Part shown: in pieces, positions 9,281-18,770 of the stretch
Position numbering within the stretch: position 1 is the first letter of the stretch
Layout of the letters: every line of letters begins with the position of its first letter
NCBI RefSeq assembly: GCF_000304315.1
Contig: NC_018485.1
Span: forward strand, 2,202,501 to 2,266,500
DNA: 64,000 bases
Origin: Methylocystis sp. SC2
GTDB lineage: Bacteria > Pseudomonadota > Alphaproteobacteria > Rhizobiales > Beijerinckiaceae
Direction of reading: 5' to 3'
Made by a program: the position numbers and the translations under genes
Notes under the pieces: generated by a model
Told to the model about the DNA's origin: nothing
Seen by the model: only the letters and a program-made list of their open reading frames with translations
Database searches by the model: none

Positions 9281-10708
9281 TCACGAGCGCGCAAACCGCC
9301 GGTCGAGCCACGTCGTCGCAAGCACGCCCAGACCGGCGATGTCGAAGGCGACGGTCAACAGCCCGTAAACCGCCGCGCCGGTCGGGACCTGAACGATGAG
9401 CGCCAGAATGCCCGGACTCATCTCGCGCAGGGGCGTGAGCGCGAGCGACATTGCGCCCGTCGCCACAAGCGCGGCGAACATGTCCCAGAACGACGGCCAG
9501 ACCGGCTGCGTGCGCAGCGCGAAATAGACCGTCGCCACAAGCGCCGCGATATAGGCGCCGGCTTGCGCGATCGCGAGATTGGAGGCGTCCGCGCCCCAGG
9601 GCAGGATCAAGAGCAGCGCCAGGCCGAAGGCGACCGCCGCAAGCGCCGCGACCATCAATGGCGCCGTCTTTTTTTCGATCTGAAAGACGGGATTGACGCC
9701 GAACAGAATGACGCCCATCGCGAAAAGTCCCGGAAGCAGCAGGCCGAGGTAATGGCCGAAGGGACCGCGATATTGCGCCGGCACGATGAGCGCTTCGATC
9801 GACGGCATGACGAACCAGAGGCCGGCGCACGCCGGCAGCAAAAAGGCGACGACGACGCCCATGTTGCGCGCGATCTGCTGCTTGGCGCGGTCGACGCCGT
9901 GGCGTTCATGCGCGGCGACGGCGATTTGAAACAAGAGCACGTCGAGCGCCGAACCGAGCGCCTGCACCGCACGCACGCCAAGATCATAGGCCAGCGCGAA
10001 CTGGCCGGTTTCGGCGAAACCGAAGACGCTCGCCACGATGGAGCGCGCCACAAGCGGCATCGCCTGATAGAGAAGATGCGCGGTCACGATCGGCGCGCTA
10101 TAGGCCGCAAGCGCACGCGCATTCTGACTCGAGGCGGCGCGAATGTCGGCGCCGGGATCAAGCAGCGCGCGACGTCCGAGAATGACCGTGCCGAATAGGC
10201 TCGCGACGCCGCCGGCGAGCGCCACCGCAGCCGAGTGAAAGATGAAGGCGCCGCCGCCAATCAGAACAAGCGACAGCGCGTTCTTGGCGAGCATGAGGCG
10301 CACATAGGCGTGATCATGAAAACGCGCGCGAACCAATGCGGTGCAATAATCGAAAAGCCCGTTGGCGACCGACGTCAGCAGCGCAAGCAGAATGAGGTTG
10401 GTTTCGAAGTCGAGCGGCGGCCCGGCAAGCGCATAAGCGCCAGTCGCCAATGCAAGGAAGAGCGTGACGGCGATGAAGGCCGCGTCGAGCGTCGAGCGCA
10501 CCACCGGCTCTTTGTTGCGCGTGCGCTTTGAGTAAAAGCGAGTCGCCGAAAGACGCAGCCAATCATAGAGCGCCGTCTGCACGACCACCGCGATGGAGAA
10601 GGCGAGCGCGAAGCGGCCATATTCCTCGGGGCCAAGAAATTTCGCCACCGTGAGGCCGATGACGAAATTTACGATCGTATTGGCGAGAAATGCGAGAAGA
10701 ACGTTCAC
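9281..10708 (-). CDS. Polysaccharide/lipid flippase (MOP superfamily, Wzx-like)
   Basis: 475 residues with about twelve to fourteen hydrophobic helices starting MNVLLAFLANTIVNFVIGLTVAKFLGPEEYGRFALA, the classic N-terminus of the polysaccharide transport branch of the MATE/MOP superfamily. Likely flips an undecaprenyl-linked sugar unit across the inner membrane for LPS or exopolysaccharide. Lies immediately downstream of ileS (ATG ends at 10708, ileS stop begins at 10709), so the two may be translated together. No glycosyltransferases are nearby to indicate the substrate. Confidence 0.85.
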   Translation of the reverse strand: MNVLLAFLANTIVNFVIGLTVAKFLGPEEYGRFALAFSIAVVVQTALYDWLRLSATRFYSKRTRNKEPVVRSTLDAAFIAVTLFLALATGAYALAGPPLDFETNLILLALLTSVANGLFDYCTALVRARFHDHAYVRLMLAKNALSLVLIGGGAFIFHSAAVALAGGVASLFGTVILGRRALLDPGADIRAASSQNARALAAYSAPIVTAHLLYQAMPLVARSIVASVFGFAETGQFALAYDLGVRAVQALGSALDVLLFQIAVAAHERHGVDRAKQQIARNMGVVVAFLLPACAGLWFVMPSIEALIVPAQYRGPFGHYLGLLLPGLFAMGVILFGVNPVFQIEKKTAPLMVAALAAVAFGLALLLILPWGADASNLAIAQAGAYIAALVATVYFALRTQPVWPSFWDMFAALVATGAMSLALTPLREMSPGILALIVQVPTGAAVYGLLTVAFDIAGLGVLATTWLDRRFARS

Positions 10709-13700
10709 TTACGCGCCTGCCCCGCTCCAGCGGCCGAGCGCGACAAGCTCACGCAACGCCTGTGCGTCGCGCGGCGTCACGTCGGGATAATCCGGGTCCG
10801 CCGCCGCGGGGTCGAAATATTTCCACGAGCGGGCGCATTTGACGCCCGCCGCGCGTTGCGAAACGACGCCGACGCCCGGCGCTTCCGGCAGGCGGAAGGC
10901 GTCCGTCGGCGCTTCTCCCGGCAGGACGCGAATATCCGAGGCGATGCAGATTTCGGCGAAATCGACGCCCTCCAACGCCGCGCGCAACGACTCATCCTCG
11001 ACATAGACGATCGGCGCCGCCTCCAGCGAAGAGCCGATGCGCTTTTGCGCGCGTTCGATTTCGAGCGCGCCGGTGACGACCGAGCGGATCTTGCGGATCT
11101 TCTCCCATTTGGCGGCAAGCGCGTCGTCGCGCCAGGCGTCGGGAATGGTGGGAAAATGCTCAAGATGCACGGATAGCGCGTTCGGAAAGCGCGAAAGCCA
11201 CGCCTCCTCGGCGGTGAAGACGAGAATCGGCGCGAGCCATGTCGTGACGCTGCGGAAGATGCGATCGATGGTCGCGAGCGCCGCCTTGCGTTTCACGCTC
11301 GAGGGCGGATCGCAATAGAGCGCGTCCTTGCGCACGTCGAAATAGAAAGCCGACAGCTCGCTCGTCATGAAATGGGTGAGCAGCGCGACGACGCGCTTAT
11401 AGTCGTATGCCGCATAGGACGCGCGGATCGACTCGTCGAGCTGATGCAGACGATGCAGCATGAGACGCTCGAGCTCTCCCGCCTCGCGCATCGCCGCATC
11501 GTCATTTGGCTGATAATGCGCCAGCGCGCCGATCATCCAGCGGCTCGTGTTGCGCAGCTTGCGATAAAGCTCGACGAAGGTCTTCAGGATTTCAGGTCCG
11601 ACGCGCAGATCGTCGGCGTAGTCGGAGGCGGCGACCCAGAGCCGCATGATGTCGGCGCCGGAATCGGCGATGATCTTTTGCGGCGCGACGACATTGCCGA
11701 GCGACTTCGACATTTTGCGCCCCCGCTCGTCGAGCACGAAGCCATGCGTCAGCACGGAATCGTAGGGCGCCCGGCCGCGCGTGCCGCAGCTTTCGAGCAG
11801 CGAGGAATGAAACCAGCCGCGATGCTGGTCGGAGCCTTCGAGATACATGATCTCGTCGTCGCCGCCGTCGCGCTTGCGGCGGATGCCGGCGAGCATCGGG
11901 AAATGAACGGGGTCTTCGAGCGTGAAGGCGTGGGTCGAGCCCGAATCGAACCAGACGTCGAGAACGTCGGCGATTTTGTCGTAATCCGCCGCGTTGTAAT
12001 CGGGTGAAAGAAAACGCTCGGCGGCCTTCGCTTCATACCAGGCGTCGGCGCCTTCCTTTTCGAACGCCGCGATGATGCGGGCGTTGACGCGCGCGTCGAC
12101 GAGCGGCTCATGCGTCCCCTTCCTGACGAAGACGGCGATCGGCACGCCCCAGGCGCGCTGGCGTGACACGACCCAGTCGGGACGATTGGCGATCATGCCG
12201 CGAATGCGGTTCTCGCCCGCCGCCGGCGTCCATTGCGTGCGGGCGATTTCCTCAAGCGCGATCTCGCGAAGCGTGGGGGCGTTGCCCACCTCCCTCTTGA
12301 GGGGGGAGGTCGCGTCGCGCAGCGACGCGGGCGGGGGTGACGATTTCGATCCCGCGCCGCGTTCACCCCACCCCGCGCCTTCGGCGCGACCCTCCCCCTC
12401 GAGGGCAGGGTGGGAGAGCGGTTTATCCATCGCGATGAACCCAGACGCGATGGATTTATCCATCGCGATGAACCATTGCGGCGTGTTGCGGAAGATCACC
12501 GGTTTCTTCGAGCGCCACGAATGCGGATATTGGTGCTTCAATTTTCCGCGCGCGATCAGATTGCCGGATTGAACCAGCGCGGCGATCACCGCTTCATTAG
12601 CGTCGCCCTTGTCGCCCTTGTCGGTGATGACGCGCTTGCCGGCAAAGCCCGGCGCGTCCGTCGTATAGAAGCCGTCCTCGTCGACCGTATAGGGAATGCG
12701 CGAATCGATGCCGCGCGCCTGCAGCGCGCGCGCGTTCGCCATCCAGATGTCGAAGTCCTCGCGGCCGTGTCCCGGCGCGGTATGCACGAAGCCCGTGCCC
12801 GTATCGTCGGTGACATGTTCGCCGTCAAACAGCGGCACGTCGAAATCATAGCCAAGATGCGCAAGCGGATGCGCGCAGATCAGCTCGGCGAGCATTGTTG
12901 CGGGAACGTCGTGCAGGCGCTCGTAGCCGTCGACCTTCGCCGCCTTGAAGGCGTCGCTCGCGAGCTTGTCGGCGATGACGAAGGTCGCGCCCGGCAGCGC
13001 CCAATTGCCCTCAGGCGCATGGGTGACCCGGTAGAGTCCGTAGTCGATCTTCGACGAGAAGGAGATCGCGCGATTGCCGGGAAGCGTCCAGGGCGTCGTC
13101 GTCCAGATGATGATGCGCGCGTCGCTCAGTTCGCCTGCGGCGCCCCGCGGGATCGGAAACGCCACCCAGACCTGATCGCTGGTATAATCCTCATATTCGA
13201 CTTCGGCTTCGGCGAGCGCCGTCTTTTCGACGACGCTCCACATCACCGGCTTCGAGCCGCGATAGAGCAGGCCGTTCGCGGCGAATTTCATGATCTCGCG
13301 GGCGATCGTCGCTTCCGCCGGATAGGCCATCGTCGAATAGGGATGATCCCATGCGCCGGCGACCCCTAAGCGCTTGAACTCCTCGCGCTGCACGGAAAGC
13401 CAATGTTCGGCGTAGGCGCGGCACTCGCGCCGAAAGGCGATCATCGCGTCGGGATCGGTGAAATCGGGCTTCTGCTTTCCTACGGCGCGGTAATTCTCCT
13501 CCTCGATCTTCCATTCGATCGGCAGGCCGTGGCAGTCCCAGCCCGGCACATAGACGCAGTCCTTGCCCGTCATGCGCTGGCTGCGGGTCACCAGATCCTT
13601 GAGGATTTTATTCAGCGCATGGCCGATATGGATGTCGCCATTGGCGTAGGGCGGGCCGTCGTGGAGCGTGAATTTCGGACGGCCTTCGCCCGATTCGCGC

Positions 13701-13843
13701 ATCTTCTGCTCCAGGCCGATCGTCTCCCAGCGCTTGAGGATTTCCGGTTCGCGCTGCGGCAGGCCGGCGCGCATCGGAAAATCGGTGACCGGCAGATAGA
13801 GGCTTTTCGAATAGTCGGGCCCGTTCGGGCTGTCGTCGTTCAT
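10709..13843 (-). CDS. ileS: Isoleucyl-tRNA synthetase, carrying an in-frame repeat insertion
   Basis: 1044 residues, class I synthetase. HIGH motif as HIGHALNK near residue 75, KMSKS as [10 protein letters not shown]1 editing domain between, and C-terminal anticodon-binding helices. Charges tRNA-Ile with isoleucine and edits valine. Between [10 protein letters not shown] and [15 protein letters not shown] (about residues 457-523) there is extra sequence: a repeated FIAMDK segment followed by about 50 low-complexity Gly/Ser/Pro/Arg residues, encoded by a dyad-symmetric DNA repeat at 12287-12418. The frame is preserved. Rhizobial IleS is usually about 970-1000 residues, so the excess length fits the insertion. 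Confidence 0.95.
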   Translation of the reverse strand: MNDDSPNGPDYSKSLYLPVTDFPMRAGLPQREPEILKRWETIGLEQKMRESGEGRPKFTLHDGPPYANGDIHIGHALNKILKDLVTRSQRMTGKDCVYVPGWDCHGLPIEWKIEEENYRAVGKQKPDFTDPDAMIAFRRECRAYAEHWLSVQREEFKRLGVAGAWDHPYSTMAYPAEATIAREIMKFAANGLLYRGSKPVMWSVVEKTALAEAEVEYEDYTSDQVWVAFPIPRGAAGELSDARIIIWTTTPWTLPGNRAISFSSKIDYGLYRVTHAPEGNWALPGATFVIADKLASDAFKAAKVDGYERLHDVPATMLAELICAHPLAHLGYDFDVPLFDGEHVTDDTGTGFVHTAPGHGREDFDIWMANARALQARGIDSRIPYTVDEDGFYTTDAPGFAGKRVITDKGDKGDANEAVIAALVQSGNLIARGKLKHQYPHSWRSKKPVIFRNTPQWFIAMDKSIASGFIAMDKPLSHPALEGEGRAEGAGWGERGAGSKSSPPPASLRDATSPLKREVGNAPTLREIALEEIARTQWTPAAGENRIRGMIANRPDWVVSRQRAWGVPIAVFVRKGTHEPLVDARVNARIIAAFEKEGADAWYEAKAAERFLSPDYNAADYDKIADVLDVWFDSGSTHAFTLEDPVHFPMLAGIRRKRDGGDDEIMYLEGSDQHRGWFHSSLLESCGTRGRAPYDSVLTHGFVLDERGRKMSKSLGNVVAPQKIIADSGADIMRLWVAASDYADDLRVGPEILKTFVELYRKLRNTSRWMIGALAHYQPNDDAAMREAGELERLMLHRLHQLDESIRASYAAYDYKRVVALLTHFMTSELSAFYFDVRKDALYCDPPSSVKRKAALATIDRIFRSVTTWLAPILVFTAEEAWLSRFPNALSVHLEHFPTIPDAWRDDALAAKWEKIRKIRSVVTGALEIERAQKRIGSSLEAAPIVYVEDESLRAALEGVDFAEICIASDIRVLPGEAPTDAFRLPEAPGVGVVSQRAAGVKCARSWKYFDPAAADPDYPDVTPRDAQALRELVALGRWSGAGA
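12287..12418. repeat. Palindromic interspersed element inside ileS
   Basis: About 132 bp with nested dyads: ACCTCCC/GGGAGGT closing the TCTTGAG region near 12290-12310, CGCGTCGC/GCGACGCG at about 12311-12329, GCGGGGGTGA matched imperfectly with TTCACCCCACCCCGC, and a CGCCTTCGGCG hairpin near 12377-12387. It ends in CCTCCCCCTCGAGGGCAGGG. Sequences of this general form (CTCCCCCTC-GAGGGGGAGG with a variable stem) are common intergenic repeats in alphaproteobacteria. Here it lies wholly within a coding sequence and is translated in frame. Confidence 0.8.
12422..12474. repeat. Exact 20-bp direct repeat flanking the ileS insertion
   Basis: The 20 bases at 12422-12441 recur exactly at 12455-12474, a 33-bp period. 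They encode the duplicated FIAMDK peptide of IleS at the upstream side of the palindromic element. This looks like a local duplication accompanying the insertion. Confidence 0.85.
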
Positions 13844-14179
13844 CGTCGTGAAAACCGGCTGGGGCGGACGCGGGCGCCCTAAGCGCCGCTATTGCCGCGC
13901 TGATTAGAGGATTTGTGGAAAGAGCGCCAATCCGCGCCGCGCCCGGACCCTGCGCGAGCCTTTAGCTCAGGAGCGCGCTGCGAAAAAGCGGCGCCTGGTT
14001 TCTCGCATTGTGCGCGCTCCAAACTATTCAGAGCGATCACGGCGTCTGCATTTGGGCGATCGCGCCCAAATGCAGCGTGATCTCGCGCGGGCCGGGGCCG
14101 GTAATTCGAATGGCGGTCAGGAAAGGCATCTGGTCCTTAATAGCAGCGCAAGCCGAACGGGAAAAGACGGCCGGCGCTC
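13844..14179. other. Intergenic region between ileS and a small membrane gene, with a strong hairpin
   Basis: 336 bp without a convincing gene. It contains a perfect inverted repeat at 14046-14075: 13-bp arms CTGCATTTGGGCG / CGCCCAAATGCAG around loop ATCG, with flanking GATCACG / CGTGATC extending the dyad. There is no T-run, so it is not a typical Rho-independent terminator. On the minus strand a short frame of about 30 codons (MPFLTAIRITGPGPREITLH...) runs through it, too short to support. The ileS promoter presumably lies in 13850-13950. Confidence 0.6.
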
Positions 14180-14455
14180 CTAGCGGGGGCGCCTCAGCCC
14201 CAGCAGTCCGGCGAGAAAGGCGAGGCCGCCCGCCGCGACGGCGATGACGAGCAACACCAGAAACGCCCCGGACAGCAGCGTGAACCCGATGAAGAGAAAC
14301 AGCAGCAGCGCGGCGGTGACGAACAGGCTTTGCCAGGGCGAGAGCTTGACGACCTTGACGCGACCGCCGCCGCCCGTTGCGACCCAGATCCGAGAGGCGT
14401 CGGTCTCCTCGCCCGGCAAGATGATTTCGACCCGTCCCTTGGGCTCTTCGTTCAT
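14180..14455 (-). CDS. Small two-helix membrane protein, uncharacterised
   Basis: 91 residues. The N-terminal part is soluble (NEEPKGRVEIILPGEETDASRIWVATGGGGRVKVVKLSPW) and is followed by two adjacent hydrophobic helices (SLFVTAALLLFLFIGFTLL and AFLVLLVIAVAAGGLAFLAG) and a basic tail LRRPR. Conserved-looking short protein between ileS and ribF on the same strand. I do not recognise a characterised family. GC-rich codon usage matches its neighbours, so it is likely a real gene. Confidence 0.65.
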   Translation of the reverse strand: MNEEPKGRVEIILPGEETDASRIWVATGGGGRVKVVKLSPWQSLFVTAALLLFLFIGFTLLSGAFLVLLVIAVAAGGLAFLAGLLGLRRPR

Positions 14456-14519
14456 AACGGCTCCCTCCTGTCGAGGACGATGTCTCCAAGCTAGATCGCG
14501 CGCAAATTATGGCAACAGA

Positions 14520-15491
14520 TCATTCGCCCTGCGTCGACGCGCCGCTGTCGGCCAAGAGTCTTCGCGCCTCTTCGACGTCGACGCGCATTCTTTCGACGAG
14601 CGCCTCGACGCTGTCGAATTTTTGTTCCGGCCGAATGAAGCCGTAGAAGGCGACTTCGACCTCCTTGCCGTAGAGGTCGCCGTCGAAATCGAAGAGGAAG
14701 ACTTCAAGCAGCGGCGCGCCATTGTCAAAGGTCGGCCGGCGTCCGAAGCTGGCGACGCCCTGATGAACCTTCCCCTCGACCTCGATCGTCACCGCATAGA
14801 TGCCGTGCTTGAGCCGATTGGCGGGATCGAGCGCGATATTGGCGGTGGGAAAGCCCAATTCGCGTCCGCGCTTGTCGCCGTGCCGCACGACGCCGCGAAT
14901 GAAATAGGGATGGCCGAGAAGCCGGCGGGCCAACGCCGCGTCGCCGCGCTCGAGCGCTTCGCGGGTCGCCGTCGAGGAGACGGCCTCCAGGCTGCCTTCT
15001 TCGTCCTGGGTGATGCGGTCGACGATCTCCACGATCATCCCGAGCCGTTCGCCTTCGGCGCGCAGGAACTCCGGTCCGCCTTCGCGACCGGCGCCGAAAC
15101 GAAAATCATAGCCCGCGACGACCGCCGAAAGCTGCAGGCGCTTGTGCAGGATCTCTTGCGTGAAGACGCGCGCCGGGCTCTGCGCGAAGTCCTTGTCGAA
15201 GGTGAGCACGATAATCCCATCGAGGCCGAGCCGGGCCGCCTGCGCCGCCTTTGCGTCGGGCGGCGTGAGGCGAAAAATCACCGTCCGGCCCGCAAAAAAA
15301 TCCGCCGGATGCGGCTCGAACGTCAGCAGAATGCAGGGAAGCGAGAGTTTCGCGGCAAGCGCCTGCGCCCGTGCGATGACGCCGCGGTGGCCTCGATGGA
15401 GCCCGTCGAAATTGCCGACCGCCGCGACCGCGCCTTCCAGTCCAGGCGGCGGCGCTTGAGGGTCGCGCGCGACAATGAAGGAGGCGGACAC
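14520..15491 (-). CDS. ribF: Bifunctional riboflavin kinase / FAD synthetase
   Basis: 323 residues from a GTG at 15489-15491 (VSASFIVARDPQAPPP); the frame stays open upstream but has no family-like sequence there. The N-terminal nucleotidyltransferase domain has VGNFDGLHRGH (the GxHxGH adenylyltransferase motif) and TFEPHP; the C-terminal flavokinase domain has LGFPTANI and HGIYAV. Converts riboflavin to FMN and FAD. Located 18 bp after the MaoC gene and upstream of ileS, a usual alphaproteobacterial arrangement. The GTG start is inferred. Confidence 0.93.
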   Translation of the reverse strand: MSASFIVARDPQAPPPGLEGAVAAVGNFDGLHRGHRGVIARAQALAAKLSLPCILLTFEPHPADFFAGRTVIFRLTPPDAKAAQAARLGLDGIIVLTFDKDFAQSPARVFTQEILHKRLQLSAVVAGYDFRFGAGREGGPEFLRAEGERLGMIVEIVDRITQDEEGSLEAVSSTATREALERGDAALARRLLGHPYFIRGVVRHGDKRGRELGFPTANIALDPANRLKHGIYAVTIEVEGKVHQGVASFGRRPTFDNGAPLLEVFLFDFDGDLYGKEVEVAFYGFIRPEQKFDSVEALVERMRVDVEEARRLLADSGASTQGE

Positions 15492-15508
15492 GGCCCGGGC
15501 CGGAAGAA

Positions 15509-15994
15509 TCAAGCCGAGGCCGGCTTCGCCTCTGCTGGCGCCGGCGCCGCGGCGCGCATCACCTGCTCGCGACTGGGCACCATCACGAAGGCCTCGCCGT
15601 CGAGCACGACCTTGCCGTCGACGAGACATTCGCATTTGAGTTTGGCGCGCCGGCCTTTTTCAATCAGCTCCACCACCTCGACAATGACGGTGATGACGTC
15701 GCCGATCTTCACCGGCGCGCGGAAATTCAGCGTCTGCGACAGATAGACGGCGCCGGGGCCAGGCAGATACATGCCGATGACCGTCGAAATGAGCGAGGCC
15801 GTATAAAGGCCATGGACGATGCGCTCGCCAAAGCGCGTCTTCGAGGCGAAGTGATCCGACAGATGAATCGGATTGCGGTCGCCGGAAAGATCGGCGAAGG
15901 CGATGACGTCGTCGTCCATCACCGCCTTCATCAGCGTCTCGCGCATCCCGACGCTCAGATCTTCGAAATAGTAGATTTTGAACGGCGTCGACAT
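15509..15994 (-). CDS. MaoC-like (R)-specific enoyl-CoA hydratase
   Basis: 161 residues from ATG 15992-15994 (MSTPFKIYYFEDLSVG); a GTG three codons earlier is possible. Single hot-dog fold with the hydratase 2 motif ADLSGDRNPIHLSD, containing the catalytic Asp and His, and FGERIVHGLYTASLIS. Family members such as PhaJ hydrate trans-2-enoyl-CoA to (R)-3-hydroxyacyl-CoA, linking fatty-acid oxidation to polyhydroxyalkanoates. The C-terminal AAAPAPAEAKPASA tail is low complexity. The substrate is inferred from family only. Confidence 0.87.
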   Translation of the reverse strand: MSTPFKIYYFEDLSVGMRETLMKAVMDDDVIAFADLSGDRNPIHLSDHFASKTRFGERIVHGLYTASLISTVIGMYLPGPGAVYLSQTLNFRAPVKIGDVITVIVEVVELIEKGRRAKLKCECLVDGKVVLDGEAFVMVPSREQVMRAAAPAPAEAKPASA

Positions 15995-16054
15995 GGAAGC
16001 CACCGGAAAGTTGCGTCGCGGATCTGACCGCAGGAGAGGCCTGCGCAGCCCCTT

Positions 16055-16963
16055 TTACCAGAAAAGCTCGCGAGCCAAAGCCTTGGGACGGGCGCCGGCG
16101 CGCGCGAAGAGCGATTCGAGCGCCGCTTCGTCAAGCGCGCCGCCGCCGGGATGCAGTTCGGCGCGATGCACGCCATGGATGATGAAGAGGCAGTCGAGCC
16201 CGGCGCGGCCCGCGCCGGAAAGGTCGGTGAAAGCGCCGTCGCCGATCGCCAGCGTGCGCGCCTTGTCGACATCGCCGCCGCGCAAATTCCTGAGCCGCTC
16301 CAAGGCGGCGGCGTAGATCGGGGCGTGGGGCTTGCCCAAGGTCAGAACCCGGCCGCCGATCGCCGCATAGCGTTCGGCGATGGCGCCGGCGCAGTAGACG
16401 AGATCATTGCCGACGGCGACGACAATGTCGGGATTGGCGCACAGCATCGTCAGATCGCGCGCCTTCAGCTCCGCGAGTTCCTCGTCATAGTCCGAGGGCG
16501 CTTCGTTGCGCTCGTCAAAGAGGCCGGTGCAGACGACATAATCGGCGGCCTGCGGCCCGACGCGCATGACCGGCGCGCCGAGACGCCGCGCGGCCGCGCG
16601 GAACAGACCGTCGTCGCGTGCGGGGCCCAGGTGGTAGACCGCCTGTCCGGCGCGCGCGACGATCTCGCGCAGCGCCAGCTCCCCCGCCGAGAGGAGATCG
16701 TCGAAACAGTCCTGCGGAACGCCGAGGCCCAGGAGCTGGCGGCGCACTTCTTCGTCCGGGCGCGAGGCGTTGGTGATCAGCACGACAAGCCCGCCTTGCG
16801 CGCGGAAGCGCCGCAAGGCCTCGGCGGCTTCCGGGAAGTGGCGCCGGCCGTCGATCAGCACGCCCCAGCCGTCGCACAGAATCGCGTCATATCCGTCGGC
16901 GATGTCGCGCAGGCCGGCGATGAACGGAATGCGGCCGCGGTCCGCCGAGGCGCCCGCCGTCAA
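16055..16963 (-). CDS. HAD-superfamily phosphatase, subclass IIA (TIGR01459-like)
   Basis: 302 residues. The start is a TTG at 16961-16963 overlapping the stop of the carbonic anhydrase gene (4-bp overlap), with GAGG upstream. Motif I appears as ILCDGWGVLIDG, where the usual DxDG is replaced by CDGWGV as in this subgroup; then ITNASRPDEEV, GKPHAPIYAAAL and the metal-binding TLAIGDGAFTDLSGA. Rhizobial proteins of this family sit beside ribF and ileS. Probably hydrolyses a small phosphorylated metabolite; substrate unknown. Confidence 0.87.
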   Translation of the reverse strand: MTAGASADRGRIPFIAGLRDIADGYDAILCDGWGVLIDGRRHFPEAAEALRRFRAQGGLVVLITNASRPDEEVRRQLLGLGVPQDCFDDLLSAGELALREIVARAGQAVYHLGPARDDGLFRAAARRLGAPVMRVGPQAADYVVCTGLFDERNEAPSDYDEELAELKARDLTMLCANPDIVVAVGNDLVYCAGAIAERYAAIGGRVLTLGKPHAPIYAAALERLRNLRGGDVDKARTLAIGDGAFTDLSGAGRAGLDCLFIIHGVHRAELHPGGGALDEAALESLFARAGARPKALARELFW

Positions 16964-17676
16964 AAGCGCGCCTCGGCGAATGCGGCGGCGTAGGCTCCAT
17001 CGCAGACGGGATTGAAGACCCCCGTCGATTCGTCGAGCAGGAACAATCGCCCGTCCATGATTCGAAACAAGGCGCCGTGCAGCCGCAGATGCCGGTGATG
17101 TTCGAGCACCTGGATCATGGGAAAGGAGCGCAAGTTGCGCAGCGTCTGCCTCACCGACTCGAACTCCAGACGCTCCACATAATGGGCGTCCTTGGGATCA
17201 GGCCGAACGCCCAGGCGATCAGCCGCGGGGCCAAGCATTTTGATCCAGTCGCCGATAAAGTCGCTGTGGCTCAGCCGCGGCGTGTCGGGATCCGCGGCGA
17301 TCTCCGCATAGGCGCGCACCCCGCCGCATTGCCCATGGCCGAGCACCACGAGATCGGAAACCTTTAGCGCCATGACGGCGTATTCCAGCGCCGCGGAAGC
17401 GCCGTGATAGTGATCGTCGGGCTCGTACGGCGGCACTAGCGCCGCGACGTTGCGCAAAACGAAAAGCTCGCCGGGGCCAGCGTTGAAGATGGTCTCGGGC
17501 GCGACGCGCGAATCGCAGCAGCTGATGATCATCGTTTTGGGCGTCTGGCCCCTGACCGCCAATTCTTCGAATCGGTCGTGATCGGCCATGAAACGCCCGC
17601 GAATGAAGGACTCATAGCCCTCAATGAGGGTTTCCGGCAGACCGGTCGCGCCGAACGACTGCTCGTGATCCGCCAT
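16960..17676 (-). CDS. Beta-class carbonic anhydrase
   Basis: 238 residues. Zinc ligands are visible in the family order: CCDSRV (Cys and the Asp-Arg dyad) and HGQCGG (His and Cys). Interconverts CO2 and bicarbonate in the cytoplasm. The N-terminus has no signal peptide. Overlaps the HAD gene by 4 bp, so the two are co-transcribed. Bicarbonate supply for carboxylases would suit an organism with serine-cycle or fatty-acid metabolism (inference). Confidence 0.94.
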   Translation of the reverse strand: MADHEQSFGATGLPETLIEGYESFIRGRFMADHDRFEELAVRGQTPKTMIISCCDSRVAPETIFNAGPGELFVLRNVAALVPPYEPDDHYHGASAALEYAVMALKVSDLVVLGHGQCGGVRAYAEIAADPDTPRLSHSDFIGDWIKMLGPAADRLGVRPDPKDAHYVERLEFESVRQTLRNLRSFPMIQVLEHHRHLRLHGALFRIMDGRLFLLDESTGVFNPVCDGAYAAAFAEARF

Positions 17677-17832
17677 TTAACGTTCCCTTCGCGCGCCTGA
17701 CCAGGTCGGTCTCGGCAAGTCCGCCTTGGCTAAGTTCGCCTTGGTCAAGCGGATGGCGGACCCTGGGGTTATTGTGTAGATCACGCGGCGGGGTCAAGAG
17801 CAGGCCGAATCGTTTCGATGCTGGAGTTTTGA

Positions 17833-18702
17833 ATGATTTCGCGACTAAAGCGCAGCGTGCTGGCGATGCCGGGCTCGAACGCCCGAGCGCTGGAGAAGGG
17901 CAAGACGCTCGCCGCCGACGTCCTGATGTTCGAACTTGAAGATGGGGTCGCGGACTCCGCCAAGGCGACGGCGCGCGCGCAGGTCGCGGCGGCGGTGGCC
18001 GGCGGCGGCTATGGCGCGCGGCAGCTCGTGGTGCGGGTCAACGCCCGCGGCAGCGAGTGGTATAAGCCCGACATCGCCGCCATCGCGCCGCTCGGGCCAG
18101 ACGGGATCGTCATTCCCAAGGTCAGTTCACGCGACGAGATTTTGAAGGCGGCCGCCGATCTCGTCGCCGCCGGCGCCCCGTATAAGACGCGCCTCTGGGC
18201 GATGATCGAGACGCCGCGCGCCGTCTTGGACATCGATAAAATCGCCAGCGCCGCGGACGATCGGGCCTCGCGACTCGAGGTCCTGGTGCTTGGCCCCAAT
18301 GACATCGCCAAATCGACGCGCGCGCGGCTCACGCCCGGACGGCCGGCGCTGTCGTCCTGGCTTTCGGCCGGCGTGCTGGCGGCGCGGGTCCACAACATCG
18401 AGATCATCGACGGGATTTACAACGACTTCAACGATCTCGACGGGCTACGTCGCGAGGCGGAGCAGGGGCGCGACTTCGGCTTTGACGGAAAAATGCTCAT
18501 TCATCCGGGCCAGATCGGTCCGGTGAATGAAATTTTCGCGCCGAGCGCCGAGGAGGTCGATTTCGCCCGCCGGATCATCGCCGTGTTCGACGAACCGGAA
18601 AACGCCGACAAGGGCGTGGTGCAGATCGACGGGAAGATGGTCGAACGTCTGCATCTCGACATTGCGCGCCGCACGTTGCAGCTTGTCGAGGCCTCAGGCT
18701 GA
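17833..18702 (+). CDS. CitE-like CoA-ester lyase (HpcH/HpaI family)
   Basis: 289 residues starting MISRLKRSVLAMPGSNARALEK, with LMFELEDGVADSAKATAR (the Mg-binding ELED motif), ARQLVVRVNARGSEWY, IVIPKV, IETPRAV and FGFDGKMLIHPGQIGPVNEIF. TIM-barrel lyase of the citrate lyase beta subunit / malyl-CoA lyase / mesaconyl-CoA group. Cleaves or forms a CoA ester such as malyl-CoA or citramalyl-CoA. The short length (about 290) and N-terminus favour the general CitE-like group rather than the serine-cycle malyl-CoA lyase, which is usually about 320 residues. No partner subunits nearby. Confidence 0.85.
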   Translation: MISRLKRSVLAMPGSNARALEKGKTLAADVLMFELEDGVADSAKATARAQVAAAVAGGGYGARQLVVRVNARGSEWYKPDIAAIAPLGPDGIVIPKVSSRDEILKAAADLVAAGAPYKTRLWAMIETPRAVLDIDKIASAADDRASRLEVLVLGPNDIAKSTRARLTPGRPALSSWLSAGVLAARVHNIEIIDGIYNDFNDLDGLRREAEQGRDFGFDGKMLIHPGQIGPVNEIFAPSAEEVDFARRIIAVFDEPENADKGVVQIDGKMVERLHLDIARRTLQLVEASG

Positions 18703-18770
18703 AGACCGCCTGTTTTGCGGGCGCCGAACGCATCAACTATAAGGATGCGCGGGACAGCAAGGATGAGCCA

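Noticed and set aside
14244..15746. 500-codon plus-strand reading frame
   Set aside because: Antisense to ribF and its neighbours; no recognisable protein features.
17833..18702. Serine-cycle malyl-CoA lyase as a specific call
   Set aside because: Sequence fits the broader CitE-like group, is shorter than typical mclA, and has no serine-cycle neighbours.
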